35,035 bases of DNA from contig CALFWV010000135.1 of assembly GCA_937927825.1 (NCBI GenBank), forward strand, positions 1 through 35,035, given 5' to 3'. The position numbers were made by a program, and so were the translations under genes. Shown piece after piece: positions 24,302-32,471 of this stretch (position 1 is its first letter; each line of letters begins with the position of its first letter). The DNA is from an uncultured Caulobacterales bacterium. GTDB taxonomy: Bacteria; Pseudomonadota; Alphaproteobacteria; Caulobacterales; Maricaulaceae. Below the pieces are notes generated by a model, which was given only the letters and a program-made list of their open reading frames with translations, searched no databases and had not been told where the DNA came from.

Positions 24302-25203
24302 GCGGTTTCGGATAGCCAGTGACGCAGTAATTGATGAGCGATGGTTTGGCGGGGTGGACACATAAAGGCCTGACCGCGTTTTTCGAAAACGGCCAGAACC
24401 TCATCGCGGGTAAACCAGCGTGCGTCTTCCAACTCTTTTGGGTCAATTTTTATATCTGTCGTTACAGCCTCTAGGGTAAGGCCCATCATCAGCTGCGCCG
24501 GGAAAGGCCAAGGCTGGGAGAATACATAGCGCGGATTTTTTGTCTTAATCCCGGCTTCTTCCAAAACTTCGCGTTGGGCTGCGCCCTCAATACTCTCGCC
24601 GGGGGAAATGAACCCCGCCAAAGCCGACATAAATCCATCGGGCCATCCGGGTCCGCGCCCGAGTAAGACGCGGTCACCATCCGTGACCAACATGATTGCA
24701 ACGGGGCTTACGCGCGGAAAACTGTCCGCGCCGCAGCCTGTACATTTCTGTTTCACGCCGCCGTCCCGGGCAACTGTTTGCGCTCCGCAAGATACGCAGT
24801 GTTTTTCTAAATGGTGCCAAGCAAACAGGGATTTGGCGCGGCCGGCCAAGGCCAAATCAACAGGCCTTAGGTTTCCGCCAATCCCGCGCAAAGACACATA
24901 GTTTTCTTCCGGCATGAAAGCTTCGGGCTTTGCGATACTAAACGCAAAAATTGGCCTTTCCCCTTCCAGTCCCAAGAAAACCGGTCCGGGAGCCATCAGG
25001 TCATGCCCGATTAAATCAGATGGGTGCACACGGTGAGGGCGTCCACCGTCCCCAATTCCAATCTTACCCTTAAAAAAGAGAATGGCTCGGGCTGAGGCTT
25101 TACCTAAAAAGGCCTGTAACTGTTCCGGGCTACGCTCTGTCTCGGCATAATCCAGGACATCTCCGGCGAAAGGAATAGGGGTGTCAGCAGTGATATCGGT
25201 CAT
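24298..25203 (-). CDS. nudC: NudC: NAD(P)H pyrophosphatase / NAD-RNA decapping Nudix hydrolase
   Basis: 301 residues. A zinc ribbon (Cys136, Cys139, Cys154, Cys157) and the Nudix box (197-219, GFISPGESIEGAAQREVLEEAG) are followed by SQPWPFPAQ (about 228-236). That last motif is diagnostic of the NADH pyrophosphatase subgroup. Family enzymes cleave NADH/NAD to AMP and NMN(H) and remove NAD caps from RNA. The full Nudix pattern G-x5-E-x7-REUxEExGU is intact. It converges on the YHS gene and is divergent from the outer-membrane protein gene. Confidence 0.95.
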   Translation of the reverse strand: MTDITADTPIPFAGDVLDYAETERSPEQLQAFLGKASARAILFFKGKIGIGDGGRPHRVHPSDLIGHDLMAPGPVFLGLEGERPIFAFSIAKPEAFMPEENYVSLRGIGGNLRPVDLALAGRAKSLFAWHHLEKHCVSCGAQTVARDGGVKQKCTGCGADSFPRVSPVAIMLVTDGDRVLLGRGPGWPDGFMSALAGFISPGESIEGAAQREVLEEAGIKTKNPRYVFSQPWPFPAQLMMGLTLEAVTTDIKIDPKELEDARWFTRDEVLAVFEKRGQAFMCPPRQTIAHQLLRHWLSETA

Positions 25204-25266
25204 GCGCCCGACATGGAACCTGTCGCGGATGAAATCAAACCGTAATTTTAGGGGATGTTGTTCATC

Positions 25267-25307
25267 GCCGTGTCATGAAAGTGACACGGCTGACAGAAAC
25301 TGTGTCA
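25267..25307 (+). promoter_or_regulatory. Cluster of TGTCA/TGACA half-sites between nudC and the porin-like gene
   Basis: GCCGTGTCA-N6-TGACACGGC (25267-25290) is a perfect 9-bp inverted repeat. It is followed at once by TGACA-N7-TGTCA (25291-25307). Four half-sites in 41 bases, 64-104 bases upstream of nudC and 155-195 upstream of the barrel gene, look like tandem operators. Confidence 0.4.
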
Positions 25308-25461
25308 AATTTATCGCACCTTGTTTTTCTCTGTATCTTCGGCGGAACTTCCGGCTTGCGAAAGTCTTACGCTATCTCGACGTCATGCGGCGTCACGGAA
25401 AAAGACCGCCGTCTCCCCCATCGTGACGTTTTGGCGGCAAGTCGAATAAAAGGAATAGACA

Positions 25462-25986
25462 ATGAAATTTTTAAAAATCGCTGTGGCTGCAACGGCCCTC
25501 ACGGGATTTGCGGCGTCCGCCCAAGCCCAAGATAGTGGTGTCTACGGAAATATCGGTGCAGAAGCTGTCGAATTCGATAGCTACAATGTTGTGGCCCGTT
25601 TGGGCTACCAAATATCCGAGAATTTTTCGGTTGAAGGTCAAGGCAGCTTTGGCGTTATTGACGATGACGTCGATGGCTTTGATGTTGGTGTGGACAATAG
25701 TTTCGCCGCATTTGTTCGCGGCTCTTTGCCGGTTAGCGACCAATTCAGTCTTTTCGCCAAGGGCGGGTATCACTTCACAAAATTCGGCGTTGACGGAAAT
25801 GGTTTTGACGAAAGTCTCGATATTGACGGTTTCGCCTTTGGCGGGGGGGTTGAATATATGTTCGACGCGGAAAATGGTTTGCGCGCAGACGTCACATTCT
25901 TGGATAGTGATGATGATATTATCGACGGCGTTGATTTTTCCGGAACGGCGGAAACTTACGCCATTACATATGTTCGTAAGTTCTAA
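25462..25986 (+). CDS. Outer-membrane beta-barrel protein (porin-like, OmpA/OmpX-type fold)
   Basis: 174 residues. A signal peptide MKFLKIAVAATALTGFAASA, cleaved near AQAQ, is followed by alternating amphipathic strands such as VVARLGYQISENFSVEGQG, 'AFVRGSLPVSDQFSLFAKGGYHF' and a final strand ending in a terminal Phe (YVRKF). That C-terminal Phe is the signal for the BAM machinery. Length fits an eight-stranded barrel. Many Asp/Asn in loops make the exposed side acidic. AAGGA eight bases upstream supports the start. A terminator follows. The promoter region carries the TGTCA half-site cluster. Confidence 0.9.
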   Translation: MKFLKIAVAATALTGFAASAQAQDSGVYGNIGAEAVEFDSYNVVARLGYQISENFSVEGQGSFGVIDDDVDGFDVGVDNSFAAFVRGSLPVSDQFSLFAKGGYHFTKFGVDGNGFDESLDIDGFAFGGGVEYMFDAENGLRADVTFLDSDDDIIDGVDFSGTAETYAITYVRKF

Positions 25987-26007
25987 TATCGCTCAAAACT
26001 GATTGAT

Positions 26008-26036
26008 AAGCCCGGCCCTTGTGGTCGGGCTTTTTT
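26008..26036 (+). terminator. Terminator after the outer-membrane protein gene
   Basis: AAGCCCGGCC/GGTCGGGCTT, a ten-pair stem with one G-U, encloses the loop CTTGT and is followed by TTTT. It insulates the porin gene from the SRP RNA promoter. Confidence 0.88.
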
Positions 26037-26049
26037 ATGCGAGCCTCCC

Positions 26050-26078
26050 TTGTACAACGGGCCTTGGCAGACTACATC
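26050..26078 (+). promoter_or_regulatory. Sigma-70-type promoter of the SRP RNA gene
   Basis: TTGTAC (-35, 26050-26055) is separated by 17 bp from TACATC (-10, 26073-26078). A start seven to eight bases on falls at 26085/26086, exactly where the predicted RNA helix begins. Confidence 0.6.
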
Positions 26079-26085
26079 GCGCTTC

Positions 26086-26179
26086 GGAAGGTCGGCCTGG
26101 ACGATATCCTCGCCAACCCGGTCAGGGCGGGAACGCAGCAGCCGTAACGAGTCTTTATTGGGTCAGGATCCGGTCTTCC
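26086..26179 (+). ncRNA. ffs: Bacterial small signal recognition particle RNA (4.5S-like)
   Basis: The conserved domain IV is present. CGGTCAGG leads into GCG-GGAA-CGC, a three-pair helix closed by a GGAA tetraloop, followed by AGCAGCCG, which gives the symmetric internal loop bound by Ffh. Outer pairing GGAAG (26086-26090) with CTTCC (26175-26179) closes a rod of about 94 nucleotides, with AACCC/TTGGGT and TCCT/AGGA helices inside. CTTTTT follows. With Ffh, this RNA targets nascent membrane proteins. The position near dnaX is common in alphaproteobacteria. The ends are estimates. Confidence 0.88.
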
Positions 26180-26291
26180 ACTTTTTCACACCGCTTTTCG
26201 GCTGTGACATCCCTTATTCTCTTTTATTTTTCTTGCGTCGGAACCCCGACGCTTACAGACCGTATGTTCTAAGCCTGCCTTGGAGATTTAC

Positions 26292-27566
26292 ATGCGCGCA
26301 TTTTTGATTTGCCTGGCGCTGTTCTTTGCGTCTCCTGTTTTCGCCCAGACGGCGGACCTCGATGCGCAAACCAGTTTGTCGGCGATCTATGGCAGCACGA
26401 CAGACATGGCTAAAATTTCGGTCACCGTCGAAAACGGGGTTGCGACCTTGTCGGGTGATATTCCGAATGCCGATATAGCAGCCAAAGCCGTCGAAATTGC
26501 GCAAAACCGCGACGGTATTGTTTACGTTCAAGATCAACTCGACCGCGCCTTGGTTGGCGAAAATAATGTTGGGAACGCTTTGGGCGGTTTGGAAAAAGAC
26601 GTGCGCGAAATCACCAGGGCACTTCCACTGATTGGGCTCGCCTTATTCGTCTTTTTCTTTATGTGGTGGGTGGGCAATATTGTGTCGCGCCGAAAGGCCC
26701 TATGGGGCCGGATTGCGACCAATCCGTTTTTGGGTGAGCTATTATCTCAGACGGTCCGTGTGTTATTTATTGTTGGTGGTCTGATCATCGCGCTCAATCT
26801 CCTAGGCGCGCAGAGCTTAATCGCTACAATCCTTGGCGGGGCCGGCGTGGTGGGGATTGCTTTGGGCTTTGCCGTTCGTGACACGCTGGAAAATTATTTG
26901 GCGTCGATAATGTTGTCACTGCGTCAGCCCTTTCGCGCAGGCGATCATGTTCTCATCGGAGAGCGGGAGGGCAAAGTCATGCGTTTGACCAGCCGCGCGA
27001 CGATATTGATGACAATGGATGGCAATCATTTGCGCATTCCGAACTCGGCCGTGTTTAAGGCGGTAATTTTGAACTACACGACGAACTCTGAGCGGCGGTT
27101 TAACTTCCAACTGGGCGTCGACGCGGCCGATGATCCGGTGGCCGCTATGAAAACGGGTTTGGATGTCATGCGTGGGCATGATTTTGTACTGGACGACCCG
27201 GCCCCATCGGCTTCAATTTCGGAGGTCGGGGACTCAAATATTGTGATTAATTTTTTTGGTTGGGTCGACCAAACCCAGGCTAGTTTCGGGAAGGCTCGAA
27301 GCCTCTCAATCCGCTCGGTTAAGGACGCCTTAGAGGACCAAGGTTTCTCTCTTCCAGAGCCGATCTACCGTGTGAAACTGGATAATATGTCCGGCACACA
27401 GCTTCATTTGAAAAGAAGTGGTGAGACTAAAACGCCTGCCAAACGTCAGCCGACAGAGTTGGACGAGGACACTGCACCGGATACCTCCATTGATAGCAAA
27501 GTTGAGGCTGAACTGGATGCGGCTGGTGAAACGAATCTCCTCGACACCAACAGACCGGTTGAATGA
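26292..27566 (+). CDS. Mechanosensitive channel, MscS family, with N-terminal BON-like domain
   Basis: 424 residues from the ATG at 26292, which follows GGAG at seven bases; an in-frame TTG at 26280 is less likely. The order is: signal peptide (1-18), BON-like periplasmic domain (about 25-85, 'ISVTVENGVATLSGDIPNADIAAKAVEIA'), three helices (about 110-130, 152-172, 176-197), and the MscS pore and beta domain ('GVVGIALGFAVRDTLENYLA', then 'FRAGDHVLIGEREGKV'). The tail is acidic and Glu/Asp/Thr-rich, perhaps cytoplasmic. The family opens under membrane tension to release solutes. It lies between ffs and dnaX and appears monocistronic. Confidence 0.92.
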   Translation: MRAFLICLALFFASPVFAQTADLDAQTSLSAIYGSTTDMAKISVTVENGVATLSGDIPNADIAAKAVEIAQNRDGIVYVQDQLDRALVGENNVGNALGGLEKDVREITRALPLIGLALFVFFFMWWVGNIVSRRKALWGRIATNPFLGELLSQTVRVLFIVGGLIIALNLLGAQSLIATILGGAGVVGIALGFAVRDTLENYLASIMLSLRQPFRAGDHVLIGEREGKVMRLTSRATILMTMDGNHLRIPNSAVFKAVILNYTTNSERRFNFQLGVDAADDPVAAMKTGLDVMRGHDFVLDDPAPSASISEVGDSNIVINFFGWVDQTQASFGKARSLSIRSVKDALEDQGFSLPEPIYRVKLDNMSGTQLHLKRSGETKTPAKRQPTELDEDTAPDTSIDSKVEAELDAAGETNLLDTNRPVE

Positions 27567-27696
27567 TTTAGTGTCGACTAAGCCGTTTTTATAAAATTGA
27601 TAATTTAGCGGGATTTGCCCAGCAACTTCCGGCTAAGCTGTGGACGGTCGCCGGCGCCCGCTTTCCATCTGGCGCGGGCGCGCCTATACCTCTCTT

Positions 27697-29451
27697 ATGA
27701 GCGACACAGCCTCCATGTTTGGTGAGCAGGACTCTTATCAGGTTCTGGCCCGGAAATATCGACCGTCTACCTTTGAGGATATGATTGGTCAGGATGCGAT
27801 GGTAACGACGTTGAAAAATGCGTTTGAAGCCAACCGCGTGGCGCATGCGTTTATGCTTACCGGTGTTCGCGGGATGGGAAAAACAACGACGGCGCGGCTT
27901 TTGGCTCGTGCGCTGAATTATCAGTCTGATTCTATTGATGGACCGAGCGTCGATTTGAATGAACGCGGCGATCATTGCGAATTAATCATGAGCAGCAGCC
28001 ATATGGATGTGCTGGAGATGGACGCCGCCTCGCGAACCGGTGTCGAGAACATGCGCGAACTGCTGGACGGGGTCCGCTATTCCCCTGCGACAGCGCGTTA
28101 TAAAGTTTACATCATTGATGAGGTTCACATGCTCTCGGCAGGCGCTTTTAATGCCCTGCTAAAGACGCTGGAAGAGCCGCCGGATCATGCAAAGTTTATC
28201 TTTGCAACGACGGAAATCAGAAAAGTACCGATTACGGTTTTGTCTCGATGTCAGAGATTTGATTTACGCCGCGTTGAAGCGGGCGTGTTGGCCGAGCATT
28301 TGCGCGGAATTTGCGAAAAAGAGGGCGTGCGGATTTCGGATGAAGGTCTCGCAATGATTTCTCGCGCTGCAGAAGGTTCCGTACGCGATGGTTTATCTTT
28401 GCTGGATCAGGCGATCGTGCAGGCGGGCCTCGACGGAGATGAGGTGACGGGCGAACAGGTGCGCACGATGCTCGGCCTTGCAGACCGTCTCCGTATTTTA
28501 GATTTATTTGCGATGGCGGCGACCGGGAATACCAAAGGCGCCTTGTTGGAAATGCGCGCACAATATGATGATGGCGCTGATCCATCCGTTGTGATGCGAG
28601 ATTTGCTGGACGTTTGCCACGAAGTGAGCCGGGCAAAGACCTTGGGTGACTTGGCGGAGTTCGAAATGGCGCCAGACCAAGCGGTGCGTTTGCGCGACTT
28701 GTCGGAAACTCAATCGATTGGGCAACTCACCCGCTTGTGGCAAGTCCTCAGCGCGGCCTATAATGATGTGCGGCAAGCGCCCGCACCTTTGGCGGCGGCA
28801 GAAATGGCTTTGCTCAAGCTGAGCCTTGCCGGACAAATGCCGCCGCCCGAACTGGCGGCCGCTATCATTACCCAGGCGCGGAAAGATCAAGAGGATGGGG
28901 GGCCGGGCCTCCCTAATATTTCGCAAGTCTCCGGCGGCACAGGGTCATCGATGTCAGCCATTTCAACACAAGCGGTCTCCACGTCTTCCAGTCCGTCTTC
29001 GACCGCGATGATGGAGGCGCCGCAGCCCGTCATCCCTGAAAAATCCGCTGTGGAAATCGGGAGTTTTGAGGATTTCGTAGCGGCTTTGCCGCAGACCCAA
29101 ATCCGGTTGAAATCCGACCTTGAGCGCTACGTCCGTCTCGTGAGCTTTAAGCGCGGCGCAATCAGTGTGAATATCACGGATCCGCGTCAGAATAGCTTAA
29201 TTGGGAAAATCGTATCGGCCCTGCAGGACATGACCGGTGATTTGTGGATTGTCTCCCCGTCGGATGAGGCGGGCGCGCAATCGATTTCACAACAACGCAA
29301 ATTGGCGGCTTCCGCGCAGGAGGCGGAAGATCGGTCCCATCCCGCTTTTTCGCATCCATTGCTAACTTCCGCTAAAGAGCTTTATATTCGTGACCGTGCC
29401 GCAAATGTGATTCACTCCGAATTTCCCCAGAAAGATCAAAAAAGGGACTGA
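27697..29451 (+). CDS. dnaX: DNA polymerase III gamma/tau subunit (clamp loader)
   Basis: 584 residues from the ATG at 27697. The frame extends to a GTG at 27640, but the family begins shortly before YQVLARKYRP. Walker A is GVRGMGKTT (56-64), Walker B IIDE (139-142), and the Arg finger region SRCQRF (183-188). The clamp loader ATPase loads the beta ring and links the polymerase cores. The four-cysteine zinc module usual between Walker A and B is absent; only Cys94 remains and the segment reads GPSVDLNERGDHCELIM. A Ser/Thr-rich linker precedes a C-terminal tau-like domain (about 455-545). The ybaB start follows two bases after its stop. Confidence 0.96.
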   Translation: MSDTASMFGEQDSYQVLARKYRPSTFEDMIGQDAMVTTLKNAFEANRVAHAFMLTGVRGMGKTTTARLLARALNYQSDSIDGPSVDLNERGDHCELIMSSSHMDVLEMDAASRTGVENMRELLDGVRYSPATARYKVYIIDEVHMLSAGAFNALLKTLEEPPDHAKFIFATTEIRKVPITVLSRCQRFDLRRVEAGVLAEHLRGICEKEGVRISDEGLAMISRAAEGSVRDGLSLLDQAIVQAGLDGDEVTGEQVRTMLGLADRLRILDLFAMAATGNTKGALLEMRAQYDDGADPSVVMRDLLDVCHEVSRAKTLGDLAEFEMAPDQAVRLRDLSETQSIGQLTRLWQVLSAAYNDVRQAPAPLAAAEMALLKLSLAGQMPPPELAAAIITQARKDQEDGGPGLPNISQVSGGTGSSMSAISTQAVSTSSSPSSTAMMEAPQPVIPEKSAVEIGSFEDFVAALPQTQIRLKSDLERYVRLVSFKRGAISVNITDPRQNSLIGKIVSALQDMTGDLWIVSPSDEAGAQSISQQRKLAASAQEAEDRSHPAFSHPLLTSAKELYIRDRAANVIHSEFPQKDQKRD

Positions 29452-29453
29452 GA

Positions 29454-29777
29454 ATGAAAGACCTTATGGGCCTGATGAAACAGGCAAAAGACATGCAGAA
29501 AAAAATGGAATCTGCGCAGGAAATGGTTGCGGATTTGACAGCCATTGGTCGGTCTGGCGGAGGCTTGGTGACCGTCACTCTTGCCGGCGGCGGAAATATG
29601 AAGGCTCTCGAAATCGATGCCTCCCTGATGACAGGGGAAGACAAAGAGGTGGTTGAGGATCTCATCATCGCCGCTTTCCAAGACGCGAAAGTGAAATTGG
29701 ACCAAGCCCAAGCCGAGACAATGAAATCGGCAATGGGGGATATTCAACTCCCACCCGGTATGAAGATGCCTTTCTAG
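29454..29777 (+). CDS. YbaB/EbfC nucleoid-associated protein
   Basis: 107 residues, the normal YbaB/EbfC length. A helical N-terminus (MKDLMGLMKQAKDMQKKMES) leads into a beta region with 'GGGLVTVTLAGGGNMKALEID', typical of the tweezer-shaped DNA-binding dimer. A last helix (about 62-96) and GMKMPF end follow. In bacteria it sits next to dnaX and recR and coats or bends DNA. It starts two bases after the dnaX stop, with AAGGGA inside dnaX as ribosome binding site. The next gene begins one base after its stop. Confidence 0.94.
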   Translation: MKDLMGLMKQAKDMQKKMESAQEMVADLTAIGRSGGGLVTVTLAGGGNMKALEIDASLMTGEDKEVVEDLIIAAFQDAKVKLDQAQAETMKSAMGDIQLPPGMKMPF

Positions 29778-29778
29778 G

Positions 29779-30666
29779 ATGAATAGGCGGGAAGCGATTG
29801 CAGTTGGCGTCGGGGTCGCCGGATTGGCCGCCTGTACGAACGGGCCTAAATCTGCCGTGTCTTCCGCAGAAAAAATCGACTTACTGTCCGGTTATGCTCT
29901 CAACGTCGAAAGTTGGTATGCTGACCTGCCGTTCGAGAAACGTTTTGACAAAGCGGCAAGGGATGGATTTTCTTCGGTCGAATTTTGGTTCATCGACAGT
30001 TGGGACCGAAAGGCCTCTGAGCTCGGCAAAATTTCATCTGACGCAGGTGTTAGTGTCGCCCAAATTGTGGGCGACAGTCCGCCATTGGCTTTGACCGAAA
30101 CGCGAGAGGCTTTCGTTGAAAACTGTAAACGGGCCGTTGACAATGCAAGGCGCTTGGAGTGCAGCGTCGTCACGCTAACAGGGCATCAGGATGTCGAAGG
30201 CGTGTCCAAGGCAGATAGTTTGCGGGCCTATCAAGATCACATGACGGCTGTGGCGCCAATTTTTGAAGACGCTAAAGTTTTTGCGGCGATTGAACCTTTC
30301 AACCCCTATGATCATCCCGGGCATTTTATCTATGGCAGCGCTGATGCGGTGAATATTGTGCGGGCCATTCAGTCGCCCTTCGTAAAATTAAATTGGGATT
30401 TGTTCCATATGCAAAGGCATGAAGGGGAGCTGATTGGAAATTTGAAACGCTACGCCGATACAATCTGCTATGTGCAAGTGGCGGATGCGCCGGATCGCGC
30501 CCAACCGGGAACGGGTGATGTGAATTACAAAACGGTTCTCAAACAGGTTCGCGCAGGCGGATATAACAAACCTATCGGTTTGGAATTATGGGCTAAAGAT
30601 AAAAACTACGACCAAGCGATTAGTGATATTTTGGACCTGTCGCGCAACATAAAGTCAGCGTCATGA
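29779..30666 (+). CDS. Hydroxypyruvate-isomerase-like TIM barrel with Tat lipoprotein signal
   Basis: 295 residues. The start MNRREAIAVGVGVAGLAAC has the twin arginines, a modest hydrophobic core and a lipobox LAAC (Cys19), so it is probably exported folded by Tat and lipidated. The body is an AP-endonuclease-2/xylose-isomerase-like barrel closest to Hyi/OtnI. Metal ligands are Glu172 (IEPFN), Asp207 (NWDLFH), Gln233 (YVQVAD) and Glu269 (LELW). The RAQPGTGDVNY stretch (240-250) is the Hyi signature. The usual His before the VQ is Tyr231. Substrate is unknown; a cell-envelope sugar is possible. The stop overlaps the gamma-glutamyltransferase start (ATGA). Confidence 0.85.
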   Translation: MNRREAIAVGVGVAGLAACTNGPKSAVSSAEKIDLLSGYALNVESWYADLPFEKRFDKAARDGFSSVEFWFIDSWDRKASELGKISSDAGVSVAQIVGDSPPLALTETREAFVENCKRAVDNARRLECSVVTLTGHQDVEGVSKADSLRAYQDHMTAVAPIFEDAKVFAAIEPFNPYDHPGHFIYGSADAVNIVRAIQSPFVKLNWDLFHMQRHEGELIGNLKRYADTICYVQVADAPDRAQPGTGDVNYKTVLKQVRAGGYNKPIGLELWAKDKNYDQAISDILDLSRNIKSAS

Positions 30667-32420
30667 AATCCTTGCTTCTTGCGGCGATCATTGGATTAAT
30701 CGCTCTGCCCGCTTGGGCTGATGACAAACCTGCGGCGGCGGGGGCGCAAGCCGTAACAGATTTTGGAACAATACATCATCCAACGCTGTCAAAGGCGGGC
30801 ATGGTCAGCACGCAAGATAAACTCGCTGCGCAGGTTGGGGCGGATATATTAGAGCGTGGCGGCAATGCTGTTGACGCCGCTGTTGCGACGGGGTTTGCAC
30901 TCGCTGTGACCCATCCGCAAGCAGGAAACTTAGGCGGCGGCGGGTTTATGCTCGTGTTTTTGGCCGAAAGCGGTGAAACCATCGCCATTGATTTTCGGGA
31001 GATGGCACCTGCTTTGTCCAGTCGGGACATGTATCTCAACAGCGCAGGTGACGTTGATAATGAGATAGCACAATATAGCCGCGCGTCGGCAGGCGTTCCC
31101 GGAACGGTAATGGGATTGCTAGAGGCGTTAGAGCGTTACGGCACAATGACGCGCCGCCAAGTTATGGGGCCGGCTATACGACTGGCCAGTGAGGGGTTCG
31201 TTGCCAGCCCTGTACTGGAAAAGGGCTTGAAATCGGCAAGCAAACGCTTTGCAGCAGATCCCAGTTCGGTGGAATATTTCGGCCTTGTGAAAGCGGGTGA
31301 AGTTTGGAAACAAGCTGATCTCGCCAAAACGCTTAGGCGAATATTGCGGCATGGGCCCGACGGTTTCTATGCGGGCGAGACAGCCGGGTTAATCGCGGAT
31401 GAGATGCAGATGGGGGAGGGCCAAGCCAAAGGGTTAATCACGCTAGAGGATTTAGCAAATTATGAAACGGTTATCCGTCAACCCGTGCGCGGAACCTATC
31501 GCGGATTTGAAATCGTAGCCATGTCTCCTCCGTCGTCTGGCGGTGTGCATGTTGTCCAAATGTTAAATATTTTGGAAGGGTATAATTTGCGGACAGACGG
31601 TCATAACAGCGCCGCCTATCTACATAAATTAATTGAAAGCATGCGGCGCGCCTATGCGGATCGGTCTAAATATTTGGGCGATCCGGATTTTGTCGATGTG
31701 CCGGTTGAGGCTCTCACCGATAAGGATTATGCTTTGCGGTTGAGGGAAACTATCGACCTTTTGGCTGCGTCTAGCTCTGCTGAAGTCTTTCCGGGCGCAG
31801 AGCTTTTACCAGAGCCCGTGAATACGACGCATTTCTCCGTTATGGACAGGGAAGGGAATGCTGTGTCCCTCACCTACACGCTGAACTTTTCCTATGGCTC
31901 CGGATATTCAGTCGATGGGGCGGGGTTCTTATTGAACAATGAGATGGATGATTTTTCAGCTAAACCGGGGTCGCCCAACGGGTATGGTTTGATTGGTGGG
32001 GACGCGAATAAAATTGAGCCCCGGAAACGTCCGCTGTCCTCCATGACGCCTCTTTTTGTAATAAAAGACGGCGACGTCGTCCTGGCGACAGGCTCGCCCG
32101 GTGGGTCCACGATTATTACGTCAGTGCTGCAAGTCGCATTAAATGTCATGGAATGGGATATGAACCTCGCCGAGGCGACCCACCGCGGGCGAATTCATCA
32201 CCAATGGTTACCGGATTATGTGACCGTAGAGCCTTTGATAAATTCGGATACGGTGCGGTTGCTTCAAGATATGGGTCATCTGTTTCCCAAGACGGCTTCG
32301 GGGGAAATTGAGCGAACAATTTTGGGACGGGTGAATTCTGTGGGCCGTGTTGAAGACGGATTCATCGCGGGGGCCGCTGATCCGCGCGGACCCAAGTCCG
32401 CTGCAATTCCCGCGGAATAA
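30663..32420 (+). CDS. ggt: Gamma-glutamyltransferase
   Basis: 585 residues. A Sec signal peptide (1-19, ending AWA) precedes the Ntn-hydrolase precursor. Autocleavage is expected before Thr388 in NTTHFSVMD, making large and small subunits. Arg112 (DFRE) and the GSPGGSTI region (about 479-486) that bind the glutamyl group are conserved, as is the lid motif NNEMDDFSAKPG. The enzyme hydrolyses or transfers the gamma-glutamyl group of glutathione and related peptides in the periplasm. The ATGA overlap with the isomerase gene means coupled translation. The C-terminal DPRGPKSAA replaces the usual DPRxxGxA-type end. Confidence 0.94.
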   Translation: MKSLLLAAIIGLIALPAWADDKPAAAGAQAVTDFGTIHHPTLSKAGMVSTQDKLAAQVGADILERGGNAVDAAVATGFALAVTHPQAGNLGGGGFMLVFLAESGETIAIDFREMAPALSSRDMYLNSAGDVDNEIAQYSRASAGVPGTVMGLLEALERYGTMTRRQVMGPAIRLASEGFVASPVLEKGLKSASKRFAADPSSVEYFGLVKAGEVWKQADLAKTLRRILRHGPDGFYAGETAGLIADEMQMGEGQAKGLITLEDLANYETVIRQPVRGTYRGFEIVAMSPPSSGGVHVVQMLNILEGYNLRTDGHNSAAYLHKLIESMRRAYADRSKYLGDPDFVDVPVEALTDKDYALRLRETIDLLAASSSAEVFPGAELLPEPVNTTHFSVMDREGNAVSLTYTLNFSYGSGYSVDGAGFLLNNEMDDFSAKPGSPNGYGLIGGDANKIEPRKRPLSSMTPLFVIKDGDVVLATGSPGGSTIITSVLQVALNVMEWDMNLAEATHRGRIHHQWLPDYVTVEPLINSDTVRLLQDMGHLFPKTASGEIERTILGRVNSVGRVEDGFIAGAADPRGPKSAAIPAE

Positions 32421-32471
32421 ACGTCACGTTTTCTGACTGGCGTTGATGCCGAAACGCACTATATCCGTTCC

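Noticed and set aside
28310-28330. A-rich stretch GAAAAAG in dnaX as a programmed frameshift site
   Set aside because: It is not a proper X-XXY-YYZ slippery heptamer in frame and sits before the region where a gamma form would end. I saw no nearby stimulating hairpin.
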